A stretch of DNA of 64,000 nucleotides from BOG-908 sp963692875 (GTDB taxonomy: Bacteria; Pseudomonadota; Alphaproteobacteria; Acetobacterales; Acetobacteraceae). The stretch covers positions 2,976,001 through 3,040,000 of the forward strand of contig OZ240673.1 in NCBI GenBank assembly GCA_965198755.1. Reading direction: 5' to 3'. Made by a program: the position numbers and the translations under genes. The notes below the pieces were generated by a model. It was given only the letters and a program-made list of their open reading frames with translations. It was not told the DNA's origin and searched no databases. Below are positions 41,867 to 49,942 of the stretch, one piece after another (the first letter of the stretch is position 1; each line of letters opens with the position of its first letter).

Positions 41867-43254
41867 TTCAGCTCCACAGTCGGCTCGACGGAGAGGCCGA
41901 GTGGCAGGCCCTGGCGCGGGTCGATTCCGTCGTCGATGGTGATCTTGACCGGCACGCGGCGGACGATCTTGACGAAGTTGCCGGTCGCGTTCTCGGACGG
42001 AAAGGCGGTGAAGCGTGCGCCTGCGCCCTCCTGGATACTTTCGATGTGGCCGTGCAGTTTCAGCATGGGATAGGCGTCCACCTTGATGGTGACGTGCTGG
42101 CCGAGCCGCATGCGGTTCAGCTGGGTTTCCTTGAAATTGGCCACCACCCAGGTCTGCGTCGCCACCACGTAGAACACCTGCTGGCCGGCCTGCGCGTAGG
42201 TGCCGACGTCGACGTTGCGCCGCGTCACCCTGCCCCCCTGCGGCGCGCGTATCTCGGTGTAGGAGAGGTTCAGCTCGGCCTGCGCCAGGCTGGCCTGCGC
42301 CTGCGCCACCTGCGCCTGGCGCTGCTTGAGCGTGCTGCTGGTGGTCGCGATGTTCTGCGGCACGAGGGAGGCGACGCGGAGCTGCGCCTGCATCTGCTCG
42401 GCAGTGGCCGTGGTGGATTCGAACTGCGTCGTCGCCTGGTCGACCGTCGTCTGCGTGGTGGCGCGCTGGTCAACGGCGTGCTGCCGCTTGTACTCTCGCC
42501 GTGCATCGGCCTGGTTGGCGAGCGCCTGCGCCAGTTGCGCCTGTGCCTGCACGCGGTCGGACGGGTAGCGCACGCGCGAGATCTCGAGGTCGATCTGCGC
42601 GCTGCGCAGCTGCGCCTGCGCCAGTGCGAGGTTGGCCGCCGCCTGGTCCCGCGCGGTGATGTAGTCGCGCGGGTCGATCCGCAGCATCAGGTCGCCGGGG
42701 TGGACGAAGGTGTTATCGTCGACCAGCCGCTCGACGACGTAGCCGGAGACTTTCGGCGCGATGCTCACAGCGTTGCCTTCGGTGTAGGCGTCGTCGGTGT
42801 CTTCCTCGTTGCGCGTCAGGTACCAGTAGAGCGTGCCGCCGGCCACGGCGAGGATGAGGACGAGGACGAGCACGACGATGGGCCAGCGCCGCTTCTTGCC
42901 GCCTTGCTGGTCGTCCTCCCCCTTGTTCTTGCCGTCGTCGTCGTCGCCGTCCTTGTTAGCGTCTGCTGTGCGGCCGTCCTCTTTCGCGTCCTTGCCTTTC
43001 TTTTCCTTGCTACTTCCGCCTTCGTCTTTCCCCTTTTGCTTGCGATCGTCGTGCTGCCCGTCGTCGTTGTCGTCACCGTTCTTGGACACATCGTCCTCGT
43101 CACCGCCAAGGCGGCGTTCTCTCGTCCCTTGTTGCGATTGCCGTTCTGTGTTCGAGGCGTGTACCGGTGTGTCGCGGCGCATGAGCAGACCAAAACCGGT
43201 GTCAGGCATCAGCGCCTTGATCTGCGGTTCGTGAAGAGTTCCGTCCAAATTCAT
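41863..43254 (-). CDS. emrA: EmrA/HlyD-type membrane fusion protein with charged N-terminal tail
   Basis: 463 residues. After a signal-anchor helix (RWPIVVLVLVLILAVAGG) come the biotinyl-lipoyl half (DDAYTEGNAVSIAPKVSGYV), a long alpha-hairpin and the beta-barrel (LNLSYTEIRAPQGGRV, GLPLGLSVEPTV). This is the normal EmrA layout. Unusually, about 110 residues precede the helix, of which about 70 are almost pure Asp, Lys, Glu, Gly and Asn; they must lie in the cytoplasm. ATG 43254 has GGGAAGG upstream. First gene of the emrA-emrB-nodT operon. Confidence 0.9.
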   Translation of the reverse strand: MNLDGTLHEPQIKALMPDTGFGLLMRRDTPVHASNTERQSQQGTRERRLGGDEDDVSKNGDDNDDGQHDDRKQKGKDEGGSSKEKKGKDAKEDGRTADANKDGDDDDGKNKGEDDQQGGKKRRWPIVVLVLVLILAVAGGTLYWYLTRNEEDTDDAYTEGNAVSIAPKVSGYVVERLVDDNTFVHPGDLMLRIDPRDYITARDQAAANLALAQAQLRSAQIDLEISRVRYPSDRVQAQAQLAQALANQADARREYKRQHAVDQRATTQTTVDQATTQFESTTATAEQMQAQLRVASLVPQNIATTSSTLKQRQAQVAQAQASLAQAELNLSYTEIRAPQGGRVTRRNVDVGTYAQAGQQVFYVVATQTWVVANFKETQLNRMRLGQHVTIKVDAYPMLKLHGHIESIQEGAGARFTAFPSENATGNFVKIVRRVPVKITIDDGIDPRQGLPLGLSVEPTVELK

Positions 43255-43382
43255 GCTGACCTTCCCTGACGAAAACGAACAGCGGTGAGCCGCCTTGTCG
43301 CGATAAGATTCTGGTATAACGCCGCGTCGGCCCAGCTTGGAAGAGCAGGCAAGCGCTGCATTGCGCACAGGACTTCCTAGCC

Positions 43383-43434
43383 CAGCGCTTGACGATACAG
43401 CGCTTGACGGTACAGCGCTTGACGGTCCAGCGCA
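43383..43434. repeat. 15-bp tandem repeat (CAGCGCTTGACGGTA), about 3.5 units
   Basis: Units begin at 43383, 43398, 43413 and 43428. They lie in the 189-bp gap upstream of emrA and next to the stop of the NHL-repeat gene. Each unit holds CGCTTGACG, so the array could be a set of protein-binding sites or repeated -35-like TTGAC boxes (on the plus strand). Confidence 0.75.
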
Positions 43435-43443
43435 GTCCTGTGT

Positions 43444-45051
43444 TCAGCGTGACCGGGTTGAGCCGATCAAGCCCGCGCCTGATCCCGTCCGCACGATGCG
43501 GTAGAGGGCGTTCTCGACATCGGCCGCGACATAGATCCCGCCGTCGGCACCGACGGCGACCCCGCCCGAGCGCGGGTAGGGGAGCCGCAGGTAGCCGACC
43601 GGCAACCCGCTCGCGATCAGGGTGACGTGGCCGTCGCCGAGGTCGACGGAAAGCAGCCGTCCGTCAGTCGCGTCGAGGACCAGTGCCTTGCCGCCACCGG
43701 CCATCGCGATCGCGCGGCATCCGCCAAGATCGCTCGCCAGCGTCGTGGTCGTGCCGTCCGCCAGGGCGACGCGCAGCAGCCTGCCGCTCCCGCTTTCCGC
43801 CACCAGCACCGAGCCGTCGCCGGCGTCGACGAGCGCGGCCGGATGATGGAGCCCATCAACGATTGTGCGGCGATCATTGCCCGCGATGCGGAGAAGGCGT
43901 CCCGCCAGCGGCTCGGCGACGACCAGGTCGCCGTCGGCGAGCTCGATCGCGGCGGACGGCTTGTCCAGCTTGCCGATGTCGCGGACGTGCTGCCCCTCTC
44001 GGTCGTACAGCTGCACCACGCCCAGCCCCTCGCCGGTGAGGACGACATGGATCGGGCCCACGCTGACAGAACTCGGGAACTGCAGGGGTGTCGCGACCGC
44101 GCGCGCGACATCGCGCACCGCACCGGTACGCGCGTTGACAACGCGGTAAGCGCCGCTGTCGGCGACGTGGATCTCCTCACCTTCCGGCCCCCTCGCCAAC
44201 GCTATCGCCCGCGGGAAGGCGAGCGCGCCGGACACGACGGTGCGCACCGCGCCGGTTTTCGGATCGACCGCGTCGATGCCGTTGTCGGCCATGTTGCTGA
44301 CGTAGATCAGCCCGTCCGCGCCCATCGCCATGTTGTCGGTCGCCGTGGCGAGACGGGCGATGAAACGCTTGCGCCACGTGTCACCGTCACGATCGAGCGC
44401 CCAGAGTTCGCCGCTCTCGTCGTCGAGCACGTAAAGCTGGTCGGCCGCGTCGAAGCGGACCGCACCCGGCCTGTGGAAGCCGTTCGCCAGCACCGTGGTC
44501 GCACCGCTCTCCGGATCGATCCGCACCACCTGTCCGCGGAACCACGATGGCGCATAGATCATCCCGTCGGGCCCGAAGTGAAAGGCGTTCAGCCCTCCCG
44601 TGTCGCCGGTCACGAGACGCGGCGGCGCGAACCCGGCGAGGTCGATTTCCCACAGCCCGTCGCCCAGGAAGACCTGGCCGGCGAACAGCCGTTTGCCGTC
44701 GCGGGTCAGCGCGATCGAGTTGATCCCGGGCAGCCCGGTGGCGAGGTCGGTCGCGCTGCCATCCGCCTTGTGCAGGCGCACTGCGCCCTCGATGAATGCG
44801 GTCGAGATGACGTCGCCGTCCGGCGCGAACAGCAGGTCGTCGCATTCGCCCGAGAAGGGCCCGACCTCAACCGTGATTGCGCCGGTGGCGATGTCGAGCG
44901 CGAAAATGCTCTCGCCCGACACGCTCGCGACGTAGAGCCGACCGTCCGGTCCGAAGGCGACGCCGTTGGCAGTGTGGAAGCCCGAGCCAGCGACAATCTG
45001 CTCGATCGAATAGCCGGGCTCGATCCTATAGGTGGGTTGCTCAGCAGACAT
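43444..45051 (-). CDS. NHL/SMP-30-like beta-propeller protein
   Basis: 535 residues made largely of beta-propeller repeats. Units such as ANGVAFGPDGRLYVASVSG, NAFHFGPDGMIYAPSWFRG, NMAMGADGLIYVSNMADNG and GGVAVGADGGIYVAADVE recur at intervals expected of six or more blades. The family includes gluconolactonases/SMP-30 and peptidyl-alpha-hydroxyglycine lyases. Catalysis cannot be assigned here. There is no signal peptide. ATG 45051 lies 23 bp from a full-length MITE copy. Confidence 0.8.
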   Translation of the reverse strand: MSAEQPTYRIEPGYSIEQIVAGSGFHTANGVAFGPDGRLYVASVSGESIFALDIATGAITVEVGPFSGECDDLLFAPDGDVISTAFIEGAVRLHKADGSATDLATGLPGINSIALTRDGKRLFAGQVFLGDGLWEIDLAGFAPPRLVTGDTGGLNAFHFGPDGMIYAPSWFRGQVVRIDPESGATTVLANGFHRPGAVRFDAADQLYVLDDESGELWALDRDGDTWRKRFIARLATATDNMAMGADGLIYVSNMADNGIDAVDPKTGAVRTVVSGALAFPRAIALARGPEGEEIHVADSGAYRVVNARTGAVRDVARAVATPLQFPSSVSVGPIHVVLTGEGLGVVQLYDREGQHVRDIGKLDKPSAAIELADGDLVVAEPLAGRLLRIAGNDRRTIVDGLHHPAALVDAGDGSVLVAESGSGRLLRVALADGTTTTLASDLGGCRAIAMAGGGKALVLDATDGRLLSVDLGDGHVTLIASGLPVGYLRLPYPRSGGVAVGADGGIYVAADVENALYRIVRTGSGAGLIGSTRSR

Positions 45052-45073
45052 TGGCCGGCTCCTCGAAGATTAA

Positions 45074-45270
45074 TACTAAACGGCCTAAAGGTTGACCGTT
45101 CCGAAGCAAGCAAGGCCTTCTTTTCTGAAGAAAAGAAGCAAAAGACTTTTGTCTCCGCTGTCGTTGTCCTTTCCGGAAAACGCGCGACAGCGGAGACAAA
45201 AGTTTTTTGGTCCTTTTTTTCAAAAAAGGACTGCTTGCTTTCTATGAGTCAGCATCAACGCCATTTGGTA
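45074..45270. repeat. Full-length MITE-like composite palindrome, copy 18
   Basis: 197 bp from TA (45074-45075) to TA (45269-45270). B-type terminus TACTAAACGGCC…GGTTGACCGTTCC, B arm, core, A arm, and A-type terminus reading TACCAAATGGCG…TGCTGACTCATAG from the far end. Confidence 0.92.
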
Positions 45271-45311
45271 TAAGTTCAGGATGGCGTTGGCGATGGCGTC
45301 GGTCTCAGGCT

Positions 45312-45995
45312 TCATCCCTGCTGCGTAGGCGATCGGGAGAGTCCGAGAGATCGCATGGGCATCAGTTTGGCGAGCCGCTCACCTCGAAGCCCAAGAGACT
45401 CCTTCTTGGCCGTGGCTTCGGCGCTGGCGATGGGATCCGCCTCGGCCGCGCCCGTCAGCAGCGGCTCGGGCCACCACATCGTGTCCAGGATCAGCTTGGT
45501 GCGCTGCCACTCGCAGAGCGGCTTCCCCGCTGCCGGTTCGGTGTCGGCCGCCTTGTAGCGTGAGAAGGCCGACCCGAGCGCGTCGTTGCGCTTTTCAGTC
45601 TCCGGACTAGGCAGCGTCTGGTCGGCGAGGATGAGCCGGTCGACGTCAGGCCGATCTGCGGCAATCGCGGCCGCGACCTTGTTGCCGGTGTGCATGCCGA
45701 ACAGATGCGCACGCTGGATCCCAGCGCGTTGAGCGCGTCGGCGACACACGTCGCGGTAGCCTCCACGGACAAGGGTTCGGGCGATGTAAGCGCTTTCAAG
45801 CCCGGGCAGGTCGAATGCAATGGCGCGGACACGCCGGGCAAGAAACGGCAGGACCGGAGTGAAGACGCGGGAGCTGCGCGGCATTTTGCCGACCAGCACG
45901 AGCGGCGGACTCTCCCCCATCTCGGCATGGTGCATCCACCCACGCGAGGTCGTGTCGTAGCCTTTGCGGATGCACACCACTCGTCCCTCCAACAA
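45312..45995 (-). pseudogene. Alpha/beta hydrolase, frame-damaged
   Basis: The frame encodes PPLVLVGKMPRSSRVFTPVL and AFDLPGLESA, then an atypical stretch, then HLFGMHTGNKVAAAIAADRP and DRLILADQTLP. In the middle (about 45720-45790) the expected hydrolase sequence (LSVEATATCVADALNALG) is found in another frame, so a pair of compensating frameshifts has scrambled about 24 residues. The motif at the nucleophile is GMHTG rather than GxSxG, and the C-terminal part with the catalytic His is missing. Probably inactive. Confidence 0.6.
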
Positions 45996-46068
45996 AGTAG
46001 GATGTGGACCCTTGATCAGCGGTGATTAGAGACGCATAGACAGGATCATCCGCCACTCAGAGTGTCGA

Positions 46069-46980
46069 ATGATCGATCGACTGACCAGCATGGCGGTTTT
46101 CGTGAAAGTGGCCGACCTCGGCTCGTTCGCTGCAGCGGCGGGCGCCCTGAAGATGTCGCCACAGATGGTGGCGAAGCATGTGGCTGAACTTGAACGGCGC
46201 CTCGGCGGTCTGTTGCTCGCCCGCACGACAAGAAGTCAGCGCATGACGGCGCTCGGCTGCAGCTTTTATGAGCGTTGCCGCATCATCCTCACAGATGTTG
46301 AAGCTGCCGAGACACTGATGCCGAACGCAGGTGCCTCACCCTCAGGACAGTTACGGATCAGCGCCCCGGTCACGTTTGGTGCTCATGGCCTCATACCGCT
46401 CCTGACGCGCTATCTCGCAGGCTATCCGGAGGTCAAGATCGACCTTGTACTGACTGATCGATTTGTAGACCTTGTTGAGGAAGGGTTTGAAGCTGTGTTC
46501 CGGGTCGGAGAACTTGCCGATTCGGCCCTCGTGCAGCGGCCACTCGCCCGGTATCGGCTCGTGGCATGCGCCTCGCCGGCCTATCTGCGCGCGCGCGGAA
46601 CGCTGAGCACGCCCGCCGATCTCGTGCACCATGATTGCCTCGGTTACGCCTACAGCACCCGTGCCGCTGAACGGACTTGGCGGTTTACGCGCAACGGTGA
46701 AAGCTATGCGGTAGAAGTGAAATACCGTTTGGAGGCAAACGGCGGTACGCCGCTCAAAGCGGCCGCTATCGCAGGAGCCGGCGTTCTGATCGCCGCCGAA
46801 GATACACTTCGTGGTGCGATCGAGGATGGTCGCCTCGTGAGGGTTCTGCCGGATTACGAGCCACCGTCCCGGCCGTTTCATCTTCTCTACCCTCGCGATA
46901 ATCGGCAAACGCCCAAGCTCGCTCGGTTCATTGCCTTAGCAGTCGCCGTTTTTGGCCCAGACCGCAAAGCAATCTCATGA
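46069..46980 (+). CDS. LysR-family transcriptional regulator
   Basis: 303 residues. N-terminal winged helix: MAVFVKVADLGSFAAAAGAL, SPQMVAKHVAELERRLG, LLARTTRSQRMT. The substrate-binding domain begins GQLRISAPVTFGAHGLIPLL and includes DLVLTDRFVDLVEEGFEAVFRVG, of the CrgA/DhcR-type group. It is divergent from the damaged hydrolase, its probable former target, across a 73-bp gap. Confidence 0.93.
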   Translation: MIDRLTSMAVFVKVADLGSFAAAAGALKMSPQMVAKHVAELERRLGGLLLARTTRSQRMTALGCSFYERCRIILTDVEAAETLMPNAGASPSGQLRISAPVTFGAHGLIPLLTRYLAGYPEVKIDLVLTDRFVDLVEEGFEAVFRVGELADSALVQRPLARYRLVACASPAYLRARGTLSTPADLVHHDCLGYAYSTRAAERTWRFTRNGESYAVEVKYRLEANGGTPLKAAAIAGAGVLIAAEDTLRGAIEDGRLVRVLPDYEPPSRPFHLLYPRDNRQTPKLARFIALAVAVFGPDRKAIS

Positions 46981-47007
46981 CCCGCAAGTCAGCTGCTATA
47001 TCCCAGG

Positions 47008-47220
47008 CCGACGGCGAAACTCTACGCCGCCGCCACACCGCCCGACGACATCGGTCTCAGGATCGGGACGCGGGTGCATGAGTTGATCGGGCGCGTCGCC
47101 GACGAATAAACGATGCTGGTTATCGAAGTCTTGGGCGAGCACGGCGGGCTACGCTTCACCCGCTTGAACGAGTGAGAGTCCGGCATCAGCCTGAAACGCC
47201 TTCGCCTCCGAAAATTAGCC
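47008..47220 (+). pseudogene. HxlR-type regulator fragment with in-frame stops
   Basis: One continuous plus frame reads GRVADE, stop, TMLVIEVLGEHGGLRFTRLNE, stop, ESGISLKRLR. This follows the HxlR winged-helix pattern (…DKWTxLVIxxL…RFTxLxxxxPGIS…) with two stop codons and no further match. It is a decayed regulator gene behind the LysR gene. Confidence 0.55.
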
Positions 47221-47307
47221 GGTGTTCCGTAACAGCTTCGCTGCGATGGTTACGCATGCGCTCTATCAGGTGTTCAGCCTACGCTTTTCGGGATGTCAGG
47301 TGATTCG

Positions 47308-47492
47308 GCATAGTAAAAGTGCTCTGCCTCAATCTCGGTGCAGGTCGAGGCTCAGGCCGTACTCGGGACGACGAGGCGTGCCCGGAGGAGATCAAGGCGA
47401 GTGCGGCCATACATCTGGCGTTCGACGAGTTTCACCTTCGTGATCTGACCCTCGGTCTGGCCGTTCGACCATGGCTCCGTCAGGGCCCCTTT
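47308..47492 (-). mobile_element. ISL3-family transposase remnant
   Basis: On the minus strand the frame reads EPWSNGQTEGQITKVKLVER then QMYGRTRLDLLRARL, the C-terminal signature of ISL3 transposases. A terminus-like GCACCGAGATTGAGGCAGAG follows at about 47322-47343. The remaining transposase is absent, so this is an immobile 3' fragment. Confidence 0.7.
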
Positions 47493-47579
47493 TGCGTGCC
47501 GATCGACACTATGTACGGACAGCGCAGGTGTTCGGCCTAGCGCGCTCGTCTAGCATACCCACACGAAGCCTTTGCTGCC

Positions 47580-47985
47580 AGTCAGGCCATTGGCTGAAGC
47601 TTTCAGTGTGCCCGTGGCAGACTCGCATCGAGACCTGCCGCGGGTTGAGGCCGGTCGGATCGGTGACCCACAGGTCGAGGCGGTGGGACGGCCCGCGGTC
47701 CGACAGGAAGTAGAGGCGGTTTCGCCACCACATCGGCGCCGTGTCGGTGCCGACCCAGTGCGTGACCTGCGTCTGCTGACCCGACTTCGCATCATAAACG
47801 AAGATGTCCGGGGCTTGCCCGCCGACATAGCACTTCCAGCGATCGCCGCCGGAGGTTCGGAACGTTCGGTCGGAGGCAAAGCCTTTGCCGTCTGCCGCTT
47901 CGCTCAACAAGCCGGACGTCTCCATTGGGAGCTTGCGTGCCAGACCGCCCGCGGCCGGCACCGCAAAGGCCGCGACGTCTCGCTT
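47580..47985 (-). pseudogene. Tricorn-protease-like beta-propeller fragment
   Basis: The minus frame encodes VPAAGGLARKLPMETSGLLS, then APDIFVYDAKSGQQTQVTHW and GTDTAPMWWRNRLYFLSDRG, which match the N-terminal propeller of tricorn/S41-type peptidases. The fragment is cut by a repeat copy at its 5' side (about 47988) and loses similarity at about 47590. No PDZ or peptidase domain follows. Confidence 0.6.
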
Positions 47986-47987
47986 TG

Positions 47988-48124
47988 GTATCAAAAAACT
48001 TTTGGTCCTGCTGTCGCGGAGGTTTCTGCAACGCGCGCCCAGGGAAACAAAAGTTTTTTGGTTCTTTTTTTCAAAAAAGAACCGCTTGCTTTGCCTGTCA
48101 CCAGTCAACCCGAGACGATTGGTA
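47988..48124. repeat. Composite-palindrome repeat, copy 19 (right terminus intact)
   Basis: The left arm is cut at AAAAAACTTTTGG. Core, A-type right arm and a variant terminus (GTTGACTGGTG side, ending GATTGGTATC; terminal TA 48123-48124) are present. The terminus matches the subfamily of the copy at 38168-38377. It interrupts the tricorn-like fragment. Confidence 0.82.
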
Positions 48125-48340
48125 TCATGTCCAGTGCGTGGCCGGCTCGGGCCGCGGTGATGTCGGTAGCCGAGCCCGACCCGCTGATAAAACCCGGCGA
48201 CGCGGAACGCAGGCCGCGCCGGGCGTTACCAAGCAGCGCAGCTGGAGGACCACCGGTAGGCGTTCTGGTGGTCCCACTCGATGCCCACGGAATGGGCGCC
48301 AAGGCGCGTCCGCAGCCCTGCTCCGCAGGAGGAAACAGTG

Positions 48341-49258
48341 ATGGAACATCCTGGCAGTCCGACTGGCAGATCCGGCCTCCTGACGCCTGGAAAAATCGCC
48401 GAGCAACTTCCGAGCAAGCCCGTCCTGACCAGCGTCGCGGCCGCGGGGCTAGGCATGGTCCTGCAGCGCTATCGTCATCCGCCGAGCACCATCGATGTTC
48501 CGGGCCTGCGTGACGCATTGCTGGTGGCCCACCTGGCCGGGCCGGTGCTGGTGGAGGAGGCTGGGCGAGACGGCAGGGTCGAGCGGCGGTGGACGGGCCC
48601 CGGACAGGTCACGCTGACACCTGCGGGCCAGCCAATCCGCCGTGTCCTGAAAGGGCGGCCGGATGTGGCCCTCCTGTATGTCGCGCCGGACGTCATCTCC
48701 GGCGTCGCCCAGGAGGCTTACGGCGTGGAGGCGGGCCGCGTGGAACTCGTCGCCTGCCTGGGCCGGCCGGACGAGACCGCCGAGCGGCTGGTGAGGCTGA
48801 TGCTGCTGGAGGCGGAGCGGCCGGAAACTGGGACGATGCTCATGATGCAAAGCCTGACGCGAGCACTTTGCGTCCACTTGCTGCGCGTGCACTCCAACCT
48901 CGCTTCCCAGCCGCCAAACGCACCGCCAAGCCTACCGGCGCCGCGTTTGCGTCGCGTCATCGACCAGATGCGGTCCAGCCTGGATGAGGACCTTTCGCTC
49001 GACCGCCTTGCCGAAACGAGCGGGTTGAGCCCGTCCCAGTTCGTGCGCGCCTTTCGCGCCGCCACGGGTCAGCCGCCGCATCGCTACCTGGTCGGCCTGC
49101 GGGTGGAAAAAGCGCGCGCGTTACTCGAGCGGACCGACATGACGGTGACCTTGATCGGTCTGCGCTGCGGCTTCGAGCAACCAAGCCATTTCGCGACGAG
49201 TTTTCGCGCACGGACGGGCTTCAGTCCCCGGGCGTGGCGGCAGGCGCGCCGATCCTGA
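48341..49258 (+). CDS. AraC-family transcriptional regulator
   Basis: 305 residues. The C-terminal AraC domain has two helix-turn-helices: LSLDRLAETSGLSPSQFVRA and the second with VTLIGLRCGFEQPSHFATSF followed by RTGFSPRAWR. The N-terminal sensor domain is of the type seen in AraC regulators of oxidoreductase or lactone genes. AGGAGGAA at 48328-48335 sets the ATG at 48341. It lies upstream of, and in the same direction as, the CMD gene pair, which it probably controls. Confidence 0.92.
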   Translation: MEHPGSPTGRSGLLTPGKIAEQLPSKPVLTSVAAAGLGMVLQRYRHPPSTIDVPGLRDALLVAHLAGPVLVEEAGRDGRVERRWTGPGQVTLTPAGQPIRRVLKGRPDVALLYVAPDVISGVAQEAYGVEAGRVELVACLGRPDETAERLVRLMLLEAERPETGTMLMMQSLTRALCVHLLRVHSNLASQPPNAPPSLPAPRLRRVIDQMRSSLDEDLSLDRLAETSGLSPSQFVRAFRAATGQPPHRYLVGLRVEKARALLERTDMTVTLIGLRCGFEQPSHFATSFRARTGFSPRAWRQARRS

Positions 49259-49372
49259 CGTCGATGCCCGCCCTCGGCTCGGCGGCACGCCTGGAAATCG
49301 AAACTGCTGTCGGTTTTCCGAAAGTCGTGCTGCGCCCCAGTCCCCAAATGGCGTGCAGCCAAGGAGGACACC

Positions 49373-49942
49373 ATGACGAGTTCATCAGATTTCGGCACGT
49401 TCGGACGCTACGTTGAGACCCCGGTCGGCAAGATGCAAGCTGACATGAGGGCGGCCTACGAACACACCGTTGAGTTGCGCGGCCAGGTGCCGGGTCCCCA
49501 CAAGATATGGTTGGCGAACCCGGCCCTGTCGCGGACAGTCGTCCCGGTCGGCGCCTACTACCAGACGCGATCGACGCTGACCAAGGCCGAGATCGAGATC
49601 GCGACGAACCTTGTGAACGCACGCTGGCTGGCGGCCTATTCCAACTACGAGCACGAGATGATCGGCGAGGAGAAGGGCGGCCTGGCGCCAGAGAAGGTCG
49701 AGGCGATGATCGCCGGGCTGCCCACCAGCTTCGATGATGCGCGCCAGCAGGTGGTGTACGAGCTGGCCTCGGCGCTCGTCGCACCGCGGGTCGTGCCGAA
49801 GGGCCTCTATCGCCGGGCAAAGGCGCTGCTGGGCGACGCGGGCATCGTGGACGTGGCCATGCTGCTCGGCTGGTTCACCGGCGTATCGCTCACGCTCAAC
49901 GCCTTCGACGTTCCTTCCAACGCCGTGGGGTTGGACCAGTGA
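49373..49942 (+). CDS. Carboxymuconolactone-decarboxylase-like (AhpD-fold) protein
   Basis: 189-residue alpha-helical protein resembling carboxymuconolactone decarboxylases: GPHKIWLANPALSRTVVPVG, then AEIEIATNLVNARWLAAYSNYEHE. The redox CxxC pair of AhpD is absent, so a lyase, isomerase or purely binding role is more likely than peroxidase support. AAGGAGG precedes the ATG. Its TGA overlaps the GTG of the next gene, so the two are coupled. Confidence 0.8.
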   Translation: MTSSSDFGTFGRYVETPVGKMQADMRAAYEHTVELRGQVPGPHKIWLANPALSRTVVPVGAYYQTRSTLTKAEIEIATNLVNARWLAAYSNYEHEMIGEEKGGLAPEKVEAMIAGLPTSFDDARQQVVYELASALVAPRVVPKGLYRRAKALLGDAGIVDVAMLLGWFTGVSLTLNAFDVPSNAVGLDQ

